Below, piece by piece: positions 54,178-64,000 of a stretch of 64,000 nt of DNA. A program made the translations under genes and the position numbers. The DNA comes from Symsagittifera roscoffensis (lineage: Eukaryota > Xenacoelomorpha > Acoela > Convolutidae), in assembly GCF_963678635.1 (NCBI RefSeq), contig NC_087070.1:24599419-24663418 (forward strand), read 5' to 3'. The notes below the pieces were generated by a model, which was given only the letters and a program-made list of their open reading frames with translations, was not told where the DNA came from and did not search any database. Position 1 is the first letter of the stretch. Each line of letters opens with the position of its first letter.

Positions 54178-54917
54178 TACTAATTATAAAAAAGTGTAAA
54201 CATTTTAATGGCAGACTGACTTTGATTAGACAAACCAGTAATTTCAAGGCCTTTTTGTCTGTCTTAACAAAACTACTTTTCAGTTTCGCCTCATTTGACG
54301 TCATTATATTAAGCTGAACATCCACCTCAAACAATTTATCAGTGCATTGGAACTAGAGATTTCTACTGAGACTTTTGCTGCATTCTGATTACTAGGAAAC
54401 TCGACTAAATTTATCTACTCAACAAAACTCCTGTCCTTTCCTGAAGGGGCAATGTGTTAAGTAGATCCGTTGAATCCAGAGAATATCCTAAGAAAGCAAC
54501 AAACTCTACGAATCAAAACCGGTAAAAAATGTGATATTGGGTTTTCCAGAAAAAGCCACGCGAAATCGCAGAAAATTGCGCGTGACCAATCTGCCTTGTT
54601 TAAATTCTCAATTTGTTTTTGAAACAACTGTTCGTGCTTTTGCCTTGCCTCAAAGTTTTTCGAAACAATATTCAAACAAAAATGCTTTCTTGGCAATTCT
54701 CATTCGTGTCTCTCTCTCCAATAATTTTAAAAACAAAATCATAAATATCAAAATTGCTCGTATATCAATATGAAGCCTTTAACGTTCCGACCACATTGTT
54801 AGCTGGAAGGTTGATTTTAAAAAACTTGTGGTTGAGTAATTGACGAAACAGAAACAAATTTTTTCATTTTTTTCTCCATTTTATTCCCCCACGATGTGTA
54901 AAGTACAAAGATGTGTT
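54178..54917. other. Non-coding DNA left of the third LTR element
   Basis: Contains the second copy of the dispersed 85-base repeat (about 54350-54420). TAGCG at 54918-54922 is the target duplication of the following element. Confidence 0.4.
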
Positions 54918-54922
54918 TAGCG

Positions 54923-55133
54923 TGTTGTGATTCGTATTTTATCTTGCATCTATTGCAAACTTTACCTATCTTAATTAGATAACAAGTAACTCACATATGA
55001 CCTTCACTTGCCATTCTATCCGGCGGAGAGAATGATCTCTCACTTATTAATGTTTTAACTTCAGACTAATTCACTTTAATTCCATTATTCTTTTTAATAA
55101 TTTTAACTTAGAATTAGCTACAACAAAGTAACA
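54923..55133 (+). repeat. 5' LTR of the third element
   Basis: 211 bp, TGTTG...AACA, matching 61440-61650. A TGGCGCAGTC primer-binding-like sequence begins at 55142, inside the first codons of gag. Confidence 0.9.
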
Positions 55134-55140
55134 TTTGATC

Positions 55141-55816
55141 ATGGCGCAGTCAAATAACGAATCTAACGTGAGAGGAATACCTCCATTTTGGCAAAACCAT
55201 ACTGTAGATCCCCCATTCAATGGGAAGATTGGAGTGATCTGTTTCATTTAGCTATAATCGCTAAAGAAAATATAGACATCGAAAACTTACTAAATCCTTC
55301 GGACAGACATCATCCTCAACCTCCTAATTTGGAAAATCCGTTAGACGGTGAAACGGATAACCAAAGAAAGTCGAGAATGGACCGAAACGTTCAAGAGCAA
55401 AGACGCTACGACGAAGAGGAATCAGCTTCCATTAAATTTGAAACCAAGAAGTTCAATAGAATGCGATTAGAAGAAGCAGATAAAAAATTATGATCAGTCT
55501 TGTACCTGACCTTAGGAAACGAGGGAAAAAGAATTTTCGGACAAAAATTTTGCAAATTTCTTTTAAAGAATTCTGGGACTTCCTAGCAACCGCCTTTGTA
55601 AGAAAGACAAACGTCACATTCGAGCGACACAAATTGCTAAACCGAAAACAACGAGAAAGAGAATCTCTCGATCAATTTTGGGGTGCCTTAGCAGAAGTGG
55701 CTAAAAAGTGCGACATAGCCACAGGAGAAGAAGGGTGGATTAGAGATATTTTCATAAACAACATGAGAAAATACGATATCCAAAGGAAACTATTAACAGA
55801 AACTCTTCCGCCATGA
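55141..55816 (+). pseudogene. gag: Gag of the third element, frameshifted
   Basis: ATG at 55141 opens MAQSNNESNVRGIPPFWQNH; the frame shifts near a CCCCC run at about 55210 and again near 55490. The second and third pieces carry the capsid-like QWEDWSDLFHLAI and TNVTFERHKLLNRKQRERESLDQF...CDIATGEEGWIRDIF blocks typical of Gag in K02A2.6-like Ty3/gypsy elements. Ends at TGA 55814-55816. Confidence 0.75.
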
Positions 55817-55969
55817 GAAGCACTCAACATAGCTCTCATCGATGAAAAGGGAATTTTAAACCACCTAAAACTTACAAACAATTTTAAATCCAACGGATCA
55901 TCCGTACATAAACCACACAGCCATTTCATCGTAAAAAGAGAGCCAACTCTCAATATAGAAAAAAGCAAC

Positions 55970-57001
55970 ACCTGTATGAAGTGCGGCGGAACCTTCTCAA
56001 AAGGTCATCTAGCAGTTTACCCAACAAAGGATACTACATGTACTTCATGTAAATAAAAAGTTCAGTTTACCAGACTTTGTAGATCTCGTCGTAGAAATGT
56101 AAACATTGTAAATGACCGAATTGTAGATAATACAGATTTTAATCCGTCGGATGTTCCAGATGTAAAAACAGACCATGTAGATAGAGAATGTTGTGGAGTA
56201 ATAAACGCATGGTCGGAATCTGGACAAAGCGAAAACGACGATTACTCTGTATTAAATGTAACTACGATCTTCGACGATGACGAAAAAGAACTGAAGAAAT
56301 TATTAAAAATTGGCCTCGGAAAAGAAAATCAAGTAATTTTAAATATTCAAGTGGGTTCAGCTAGCCCGGTCAGTTTCCTCAAGGAAAACATTTTACACGA
56401 ATTGAAATTTCGAGACCCTTACTTGAAATTCTATCCGGTGGACAAAGCAACCAAGGATCTTTACTGTGGATTCACTGATAACGCTATAAATATTTCTGGA
56501 AAGGTGATACTTCCGATCTTCTCAAACGATTGGTCACACAACAACTGTCATTTCTTCTTGACCGAGGGACACAAGAGAAACATCCTAGGAAATGACAATC
56601 TGCCAAAAGTGGGGATAGAAGTATCGCAGAAGTACTTCCCGCATTTCCAGACTCACAAGCATTGTAAGTCAATAAATTCTATCTCTCCATCAGACAAAGA
56701 TAGGGAAATCCTAAACATAACAAAAACATTTAAAAACTTATTCCTTCGGATTGAAAAAATTAAAAACCAGATGAAAATTACCCATTTACATGAACCCCTA
56801 AAACCGATCCAACTAAAAGGAAGAAGAGTTCCCCTCCACTTACTGGATTCAGTTAAGACAGAACTCAACAGATTAAAAGACGAAGTACATATTAAAAAAC
56901 TAGAAAATTGCGATGAAGATCGCTTTATCAGTCCAATAGTCATTACTTGCAAAAAAAGACAAATCCATCAAGTTAGCTTTGGATTCAAAAATTATAGATA
57001 A
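55970..57001 (+). pseudogene. Zinc finger, protease-like and pol linker
   Basis: CMKCGG...GHL...CTSC near 55975-56055 is a degenerate two-knuckle zinc finger, followed by a stop. At about 56340 the protease region reads NIQVGSASPVSFL, so the catalytic Asp-Thr-Gly is not present. A conserved-looking ILGNDNLPKVGIEV block follows, then the start of reverse transcriptase (EDRFISPIVITCKK) before the frame ends. Confidence 0.7.
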
Positions 57002-58273
57002 ACAAATTAACAAGAACAAATACCAAATGCCGAATATCCACGAACTGGTAGACAATGTCGCGGCGCAAATTTCAAGTGATTCCGTTGAAGAGGTGTGGTT
57101 TACTAACCTAGACTTAAAAAATGCATACAGTCAACTCGCATTAGATAAGTTTACCAGCGATCAATGTAATTTCAGTATTGTGGGTGGTAATATTACGGGT
57201 ACATACCAATTTTAACTGGCTTTTACGGACTAGGTGATATGCCTAACGAATTTCAAAGAGTAATGGACTCAACGTTAGGTTCTATCCCATTTACTAATTG
57301 TTACTTAGATGACATTTTAATTGCTTCCAAAGGAACCTTCTTAGACTACAAGAACATTGTGTTAAAAATTTTATCCTCATTGGATGAATAGGACTTCGCA
57401 GTCAAATGGACAATATGCAAATTCTTTTAAAATGAAATCGAATGGCTGGGATTCAAAATCTCGAAAACAGGAATCATACCTTTATTTGATAAATCGAAAG
57501 CAACAAAAGACTTACCTATTCCAAAGAATTTGAAAAAACTAAGATCCTTTTTCTGATCTATAAATCAATACATCAAATTTGTCCCGAATCTAGCTTCTTT
57601 AGGAAGTCCACTTTGACCGTTGCTTAATATGAAACCGATCTTCCAATGTAACGACGATCATACGAAAGCGTTTGAGAAAATTAAACAAGAAATTGTAAAT
57701 CTCACGGAGAATACCCATTTTAACGTTAAACGCAACACTAGAGTAAAAACGGACGCGTCACACAATGGTTTGGGAGCCTCCCTTGAACAACTCCACGGGA
57801 ATGATTGGAAAACGATTTCTTTCGCCTCCGAACTCGAACTGTTAGGAGTCGTATATTCCACAAACGAATTCGAACTGTTAGGAGTCGTATGGGCCGTTCA
57901 ACATTATAAAAATTACCTTTATGGATCGGAATTTGAAGTAATCACAGATCACAAAGCTTTCTTTTCTGCCCTTTCACCAAATCGCGGAAATAAAACATAT
58001 CATAGTAGATTAACAAGATGGGTGGACAGATTATTACATTTTAACTTTACAATTAAACATGTAGCAGGAAAAGATATGGGTTTCACCGATCTTATTTCTA
58101 GGATTGCATCTGGAAAAACCCTTCCAATATCTCATTACGACGAAGAGTTTGTAGCAGCAATACTAATAAGATTAACAAATCAATTAATCCGTCGGAGAAA
58201 CAAAGAATCACCTTCTCAGCCATTGGTTCAAATCTGGAAAATTCCGATTACGCAAAATTACGTAATTACCTAA
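56979..58273 (+). pseudogene. pol: Reverse transcriptase/RNase H of the third element
   Basis: RT blocks NLDLKNAYSQL (about 57106), GFYGLGDMPNEFQ (about 57220) and YLDDIL (about 57303) are readable across a frameshift and at least four stops. RNase H follows with KTDASHNGLGASLEQ and ITDHKAFFSA. A 36-bp in-frame duplication (57834-57854 repeated at 57870-57890) doubles the ELLGVV segment. Confidence 0.85.
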
Positions 58274-58734
58274 TAGCGTCAGTACTAAAACTAATCAACT
58301 CGATTCTCCCAATTTGTTCATCTAAACACAATAGAACCAAGTTTTGTACTTCAAATTGTATTCAAACGGATTACTCAAACACAAACCCAATAATTATTTC
58401 TATTTCTAATTCCGCATTTTTTTACTTTCTAATTCTTAATTGTAGATTAACTAACTCGCCTGTAGATAAAAAAAGTTGTAGATACTGTTAATATGAATCA
58501 TAAAAACATTGTAATTAATCCCTCTACTTCCGGTATTTCAGTAGAATTAGATTTTCCTTTATTGCCAGATCACGCTATTCTCGTCAAAAAATACCGTGAA
58601 ACCTGAAGTTGCCCGATCGTGCCTTGGACTAAACTTTTTCTTTAACGCCAAGCTGGTAGCTCTTTTAACCGAAGATGATCCCATGTTGAACCCGATAGTC
58701 AAGGCACTTCAAAACAAAGTGGAGAAGATAAATG

Positions 58735-59512
58735 CAAATTCCCTTTAATTCAAACATTTCACCAGAGATTTACACGAATCCGACGGATGGCTATACATGG
58801 ACGGTAAACTAGTTATACCTTTTACCATCAGAAATGCTTTGATGAAGACACTACATAAAACTCATCCAGGTCAATTCGTAATGAACTATTTGGCCCAATA
58901 CATCTGGTGACCCCATATTAACAGACAAATTTATTTCCATGGCATAAACTGTTCAGAATGCACATCGGCGGGTAAGAATTTGAAAACTTTTATCCCAAAT
59001 TCACAAACTAGCGACTTTCCTCCCTATTAGAAGCAAATGAAGAACTTAACTTAGGCTTCGCAGGACCTTTGGATTCATATTGGGGGTCAAACAAATATAT
59101 TTTACTTTGCATCGATAGATTTTCTAAATTTCCTTCGGCAAAAATTACATCATCTACTTCTGCAAAAACAGTTATCAAATTTCTACAGGAATACATATTC
59201 TTACATGGTACACCGTATTCAATAAGGTTAAACCACGCGACTTGCTTTACAAGCCAAGATTTTAAATTATTCTGTGACTCGAACAATATCAAAACAATAT
59301 TTTGTAGAGTAGGCGACCATCGTTCCAACGGATTAGTCGAAAAAATGGCGCATACTGTAAAATTAAACTGCTTGCTATATCACAAGAACATCAAAATTGT
59401 ACACTCCAAAACGCCATTTCAAAAATTATCTGGAACCTATGATCATCATATGAATCTAAAATCAAATGTTCTCCCTTTGAAATCCATTATAACAGAAAAC
59501 GGAAACAATTAG
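58735..59512 (+). pseudogene. pol: Integrase of the third element, catalytic residues lost
   Basis: Zinc-binding remnants HKTHPGQF and CSECTSAG lie at 58855-58975. In the core, the expected first Asp reads NLGFAGPL and the second reads RLNHATCFTS, so both are replaced, while the Glu in NGLVEKM remains. Stops interrupt the region. Confidence 0.8.
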
Positions 59513-59573
59513 CTTCTGATAAACCATCCATTGGAATTTCAGACAAAGGAAATCCATAATATAAAAAGAAAGG

Positions 59574-60674
59574 GTGAACGACTGGAACTCGGACGATAGA
59601 CTCGAAGATGGCTACAAGGACGACTTGGTAGCGAAAAAGAATCAAACACCAGCCGAAAAGGGCTACGACACAGACTATGCCTCATCTTCTAAAACTAAAA
59701 CCGATAGAATACCACTCCAAAGCCCCTTCAAAGGTAAAATCCTTCGGAAAACAAACGGTAACATCAACCGAGACCGTTTTTATAAGGAACTAAACAAAAG
59801 AATTATAAATTCGTCTACCTCGACAGTAGAATTATCCGACGGAAAAATAATACGAAAATCTGACATCGCGATTCCTAAATTAAACTCGACTAAAATTAGA
59901 CCTTTTAAAGGAAACATTTCATTCCCTTATTTCCCTATTTCTAATGTTGAAGTAGGTCAGAAGCAGGAGTGTTCGAGACGAAAACCTAAACCGAGAAAGC
60001 CACATCCAAAAACTCGCAAGCACGTCGAACTGGCATCATCAGATAACTTGACGAGGACACGCGTGTCGGGGTCATCCTCCAAACCAGTTCGGAGACAAAC
60101 TCGTCAGTCGAAGAAGTCGACAACCCCTCCAGGTTACCTTGCTTCGGATGAATCTATGCTAACTCCCTCGGATATATCTGATACTAGCGACTGGGAATGG
60201 ATAGCGGGCGGTTTCCCTTGTAAAGATGTGGCCAGAGAGCGTTTTATTTCGGACTCATGCAAAGCACATATTCCAAATGGAATCAGCGCTAACTCTAGCT
60301 TACTCAAAAATAACACTAAAGTTGAGGTTTTAGAGGACGTCAATGTTCAAGACGGAGATCAATTTGGGGACCAAACTACTGAATGGCCAATAAGCATCAT
60401 CCCCGCAAGTCGAATCCCTACTTCTCGCGACCAGAGTGCTACACCACAGGCGGAAGAATATGGAAACAGCAAGCTACGGGAGCTTCAAGACATATCTAAT
60501 CCAGCGGGCAAGGACACAATAACAGACTTCCCGGTTTATGAAATAGTCGATTCTGCAGACGATTCCACTCCAACTCCCGACTCTTCCAACGAACCTGGTA
60601 ACGATCCTCGTATCATTCGACGCTCTAGTAGGAATGTTGTTCCACCAAAATTTACGGTCAAAGGTACTTTATAG
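59574..60674 (+). CDS. C-terminal extension of pol, 366 codons
   Basis: Uninterrupted frame after integrase. It has an SDGKIIRKSDIAIPK motif typical of the integrase C-terminus, a basic KPKPRKPHPKTRK cluster, Ser/Thr-rich linkers, and ends RRSSRNVVPPKF, an RRS-R-PP tail common at the end of Ty3/gypsy polyproteins. Most likely the polyprotein tail rather than a separate gene. It is surprisingly intact given the decay of pol. Confidence 0.6.
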   Translation: MNDWNSDDRLEDGYKDDLVAKKNQTPAEKGYDTDYASSSKTKTDRIPLQSPFKGKILRKTNGNINRDRFYKELNKRIINSSTSTVELSDGKIIRKSDIAIPKLNSTKIRPFKGNISFPYFPISNVEVGQKQECSRRKPKPRKPHPKTRKHVELASSDNLTRTRVSGSSSKPVRRQTRQSKKSTTPPGYLASDESMLTPSDISDTSDWEWIAGGFPCKDVARERFISDSCKAHIPNGISANSSLLKNNTKVEVLEDVNVQDGDQFGDQTTEWPISIIPASRIPTSRDQSATPQAEEYGNSKLRELQDISNPAGKDTITDFPVYEIVDSADDSTPTPDSSNEPGNDPRIIRRSSRNVVPPKFTVKGTL

Positions 60675-61439
60675 ATGTTGTAGATTTTCCCCAAGAGACC
60701 TCTGGTTCTGCAGCTAACCCAATCGTATTAGAAATCGAAGACAACATCAATCATGAAGCGAACGATACTACAACTCCGGCGTAATTAGTGATAATTGACT
60801 CGGATTCACCATCTCCCGATCAAATTTCTACCGCTTCAACCGATGAATCTTTAAAAATGGCAGTTGATAATTTCGCCGAGCACTCAGAACTTGATACTGA
60901 ACTTTTCAATGCTGAACTCGAAAACTTTTTGAAAACAGAAATTGTAAACGATAACTTAGTACCGATTTCCATTTTGAGTACCTTTCATTTCATTTCCTGT
61001 TGCTAAACCTCATCATCCCCATAATCTTAAAGTCGGAATACTTAGGTTGTGTAACCTTATCTTAAACATGTTAATCCTTCGGATTTGATAAACAGTATTT
61101 TTTTTTCATTTGTCTCCTCAAGATCCTTCAGATTGCAGTTATTCAACTTTTTGTGGCGTCATACCACACCACCAGTCAACACACGGTGATAAATGTTTCT
61201 TAGACGTGCGGCTACATATTTGTTTTTTGTAGGTCAAATCCGTCGGATACCGGATAACCCCATCCTTTTATTTACTTTCGCATTACCTAGTGCCATTGTT
61301 AGTACCTAGTTTAGTCATTCAGTCGCTTACACACACGTGTAATAAAATTTTTCTCTACTCCCCAAAAAGGGGGGAAAGGACTCAGTTAATTTGTATTTAC
61401 CTATTTGGCGCTAGTTAAAATTTTTACTGCTTAGAGGAA
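60675..61439 (+). other. 3' region of the third element
   Basis: Acidic coding remnants continue to about 61006, interrupted by stops, then non-coding DNA to the LTR. Confidence 0.45.
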
Positions 61440-61650
61440 TGTTGAGATTCGTATTTTATCTTGCATCTATTGCAAACTTTACCTATCTTAATTAGATAAC
61501 AGGCCACTAACATATGACCTTCACTTGCCATTCTCTCCGGCGGAAAAAATGATCTCTCACTTTTTAATGTTTTAACTTCAGACTAATTCACTTTAATACC
61601 TTTATTCTTTTTTATAGTTTTAACTTAGAATTAGCTACAACAAAGCATCA
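61440..61650 (+). repeat. 3' LTR of the third element
   Basis: 211 bp, matching 54923-55133 with about 15 substitutions. TAGCG follows at 61651-61655. Confidence 0.9.
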
Positions 61651-61759
61651 TAGCGTCTCATATTGTTTTAAAAAACCTTAATTAATCACCTTAATTGAAT
61701 TTTGACGCTTTAGCTTCCCACTTACACGTGTTATAAGAACGCATTTTGGCGCGTTGAAA

Positions 61760-62770
61760 TCCCAAATTGGCCATATTAGCAGTTTTCGAAACCCGTAATT
61801 TTACGAAAATTGATCACAGTTGAATTATCTTTTCAAATTTGAGCTCAGGACAACAATTCTTTCATAAAGGGTTCAAAAACTTTAGTCAAAAACGCTTAGT
61901 TAACTTGTCAAAATTTGACTGAATAAAAAACCCACCCCAAGCATAAATACTCCGCGTTTTCGTCAAAAGTCGGAACAATAAAGCTCTATCGGCTATAGGT
62001 GATTCAATAGAGTCCTCACTTCACTTCACTCATCGCTTTTATTGATGAGAAAACTGCTCTTATCAGGGCGACGCCTGATTGTTCCGACTGCCCTCCAATT
62101 TTTTGAAATAGTTTATGAAACATCCGTTGAAAATGCTGATAAAACATTCAAATAAAAAAAATGATTTTAAACTTTTTTTTCTGAAAACTTCCTTCTGCAC
62201 GCTCTGCCGAGTACAAATAAAAGTTTTTAGCGTTTGGGCCAATCTATGAGCAACTCTTTAGATGCTTAAGCGTTAATAGCATCAAATTTCTGGCGCATCA
62301 AGTTTTCTAACGCGCCAGAAATTTGATGCTGTTTACGCGTAAGCAGCTAAATAGTTGCTCATAGATTGATCCAAACTGACGCTAAAATCATTTATTTGTG
62401 CTTGGCATAGCGTGTAAAAGGAAGTTTTCAGAAAAAATCAAAAAAGACATTTTGTTGTTATTTGAAAGTTTTATCAGCATTTTTAACTGATGTTTCTTAA
62501 CCTATATCAAAAAATTGAAGGGCACTCGGAACAATTGTCCCAAATTAGCAAAATTATCAATTTTCAAAACCCAATATTTTTGATAACTGCTCAAAAATTG
62601 TAACAGTTGAAATATTTTTTGAAATGTAGATCAGGATATCATTAGGTTTCAGATGCTAAGAAAAAATTCGTTCAAAAATGGCTAGTTGAAAAGTCGAAAT
62701 TGGTCTGGAGAAAAAAACAAACCCGAGCACAAACTTTCTGAAGTTCTGAAAATCGGAACAATAGTGATGC
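61760..62770. repeat. Large inverted/direct repeat cluster
   Basis: Two direct units (61760-61985 and 62545-62770), both ending in AAAGTCGGAACAATA-like sequence, flank a palindrome. The palindrome arms at about 62068-62302 and 62318-62545 are complementary, with the best-matched core CATCAAATTTCTGGCGC/GCGCCAGAAATTTGATG. A hairpin TCAGGGCGACGCCTGA lies at 62063-62078. Same family as 19722-21150, opposite orientation. Confidence 0.75.
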
Positions 62771-63169
62771 ATTAAACAAGCCAAATCAAGGCTTATAAAA
62801 TAATTATCATGATTTTGTATCAGTTGTCACATTATAGTGTTTAAAAACTTCAATGCCTTCATAATCGAATTGTAATTTTACAGTCCAGTCTCTAGAATTT
62901 ATTTTTAAAAAATCCATTAAATTTGAGTCAAAATAGGTTACAATGCTACTCTATTTCTTACAATTTTTTTAAACAATTTCATCACAAATTTGCTCCTTTC
63001 TTTAACCAATTATAATATAATCATTACAAGTGGACCTGAAGTTTTATAATTGTCAAGGTTTTTCATAACTATATCATAACAATTGTGTTTTTTTTTGGTT
63101 TGTGTATGAAAACTGTTATCTAACGTTCAAATTGTATTCCAAACTATTCTACTTTTATTTTATTTTCAC
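62771..63169. other. Non-coding DNA
   Basis: A+T-rich, nothing I can support. Confidence 0.3.
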
Positions 63170-63440
63170 TCATCCCCACCTTTTCAGTTAACCCCCCACA
63201 CCCCCTCCCCGCACCATTTATCTTCCTCCTTACCTCCTCGCACATACTTCATTTCCACATTAATTCCTCAAGTTAAAAAGTGAGGTGTGCGAAAGTCTGG
63301 GGGGGGGGGGGGGGGGGGGTTGCTTTTAACCTGCTATTTCATTACGGAAATTCGAATGGAAAACTAAAAAGGGGCGAGGGGTGAGATCGAGGGGGTAAGT
63401 ATGGTGGAAGAGGGTAAAACGTGGGTGGTGAGTGAGGAAA
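63170..63440. repeat. C-rich then G-rich tract with a 21-G run
   Basis: A C-rich stretch (63170-63250) and a G-rich stretch (63365-63440) are loosely complementary, with a run of 21 G at 63299-63319 between them. Run length may be unreliable. Confidence 0.6.
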
Positions 63441-64000
63441 CTGCCAGTTCTCTACAGTATTCCCCTCTTAGATAAATTCAATTCTTAGAAACTCTTCCGT
63501 CCCTACAAATCAGAACATTTTTCCTAGGTCGAAATACTTCTCGGTCGATTACCATCTTCTATCGAAATGAATTTTCCCGTTCGAACACAATTGGAATCTT
63601 TTTCCTCGGCCAAACAGTCGAATCGTTTTTCTCGGTCAGAATTTCTTCGGTCTAATAAATTATCGGCCTGAGTCGCGCAGAAAACTCTTCTTCGTGCAAA
63701 ATAGCAACATCCCTTTTTTGAGTCGCGATGATTGTAACATCAGTCCCCGACCTCGGCCTGGACATGGAAGATAAAATTTTGCAAATTTTTATAATATCTG
63801 TTATGTTTGGAAATTGAAAAGGCCGTAAGTATTAAACAAAGCTTTTAAAAACGAAGTTTTCTATTTTTTTTGTAAAACCTTATAACAATATTTTTATGTC
63901 GCTGCACTATCTGGTTTGTGTTGTTGGTAAATACTGCAATATGTTATTTGGTCTTGGAAATTGTTCAGTATGGCATCTTGCTTTCTGCGTTTCAGGCATT
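63441..64000. other. Right edge, non-coding
   Basis: Holds TCGGTC-type degenerate repeats at 63500-63670 and GAGTCGCG/GTAACATC pieces related to the foldback element at 45723-47060. No gene. Confidence 0.4.

Larger units (their letters stand above)
54923..61650 (+). mobile_element. Old Ty3/gypsy LTR retrotransposon, 6.7 kb
   Basis: LTRs of 211 bp at 54923-55133 and 61440-61650 differ at about 15 positions (7%). The 5-bp duplication TAGCG lies at 54918-54922 and 61651-61655. Plus-strand gag, zinc-finger, protease-like, RT/RNase H and integrase follow in order, with stops and frameshifts throughout. A G-rich AGAGGAA precedes the right LTR. Much older than the other two elements. Confidence 0.92.

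Noticed and set aside
63299-63319. Functional G-quadruplex tract
   Set aside because: A 21-G homopolymer is as likely an unstable or mis-called run as a functional site.

Overview
The window is A+T-rich animal DNA, most likely from an invertebrate. Three exons of a class A G-protein-coupled receptor with GT/AG introns lie between 38.1 and 42.1 kb. Almost everything else is mobile DNA: three LTR retrotransposons with complete ends, a BEL/Pao relic, several MITE-like and foldback elements, and tandem repeats. I cannot name the species, and I see no rRNA, convincing tRNA gene, CRISPR array or bacterial gene.

Region 1 (19-18937) is a very large (18.9 kb) Ty3/gypsy-type element on the minus strand. 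Its two 410-bp LTRs differ at one base and it is flanked by a 4-bp ACTG target duplication. Reading right to left it has: LTR, primer-binding site, leader with repeats and a 77-aa ORF, a 155-aa basic ORF, gag, zinc knuckle plus protease, reverse transcriptase/RNase H, integrase, two tiny membrane proteins, a 377-codon ORF with no ATG, an envelope-like glycoprotein and a 602-aa ORF of unknown function. Two ORF pairs are joined by ATGA stop/start overlaps. Gag-pol is cut by three frameshifts, each near an A run, and by one in-frame stop, although the LTRs look very young.

Region 2 (18.9-26 kb) is non-coding. It holds a three-unit tandem repeat with a tRNA-like (SINE-like) core, a dispersed repeat family built around short palindromes, and a C-rich minisatellite.

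Region 3 (26052-35828) is a second recent LTR element on the plus strand with 1,151-bp LTRs and an ATAC duplication. It carries gag and protease but no reverse transcriptase or integrase, so it must be mobilised by another element. Gag and protease are joined by a textbook -1 frameshift site (TTTAAAC, then a 7-bp stem). It also has a small ORF with a decayed tandem paralogue, and a 224-aa coiled-coil ORF just after a likely splice acceptor.

Region 4 (35.8-48.7 kb) holds the receptor exons. The first recognised intron contains a 1.24-kb tandem duplication carrying a MITE. Downstream lie a 1.39-kb inverted-repeat element with a hAT-like MITE nested in it, a second foldback element full of GTCGCAACATA-like repeats, and a second hAT-like MITE.

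Region 5 (48.7-64 kb) holds a decayed BEL/Pao pol/gag relic on the minus strand, a short MITE, an old (about 7% LTR divergence) Ty3/gypsy element at 54923-61650 with many stops and mutated integrase catalytic residues, a large inverted-repeat cluster, and C-rich/G-rich tracts near the right edge.
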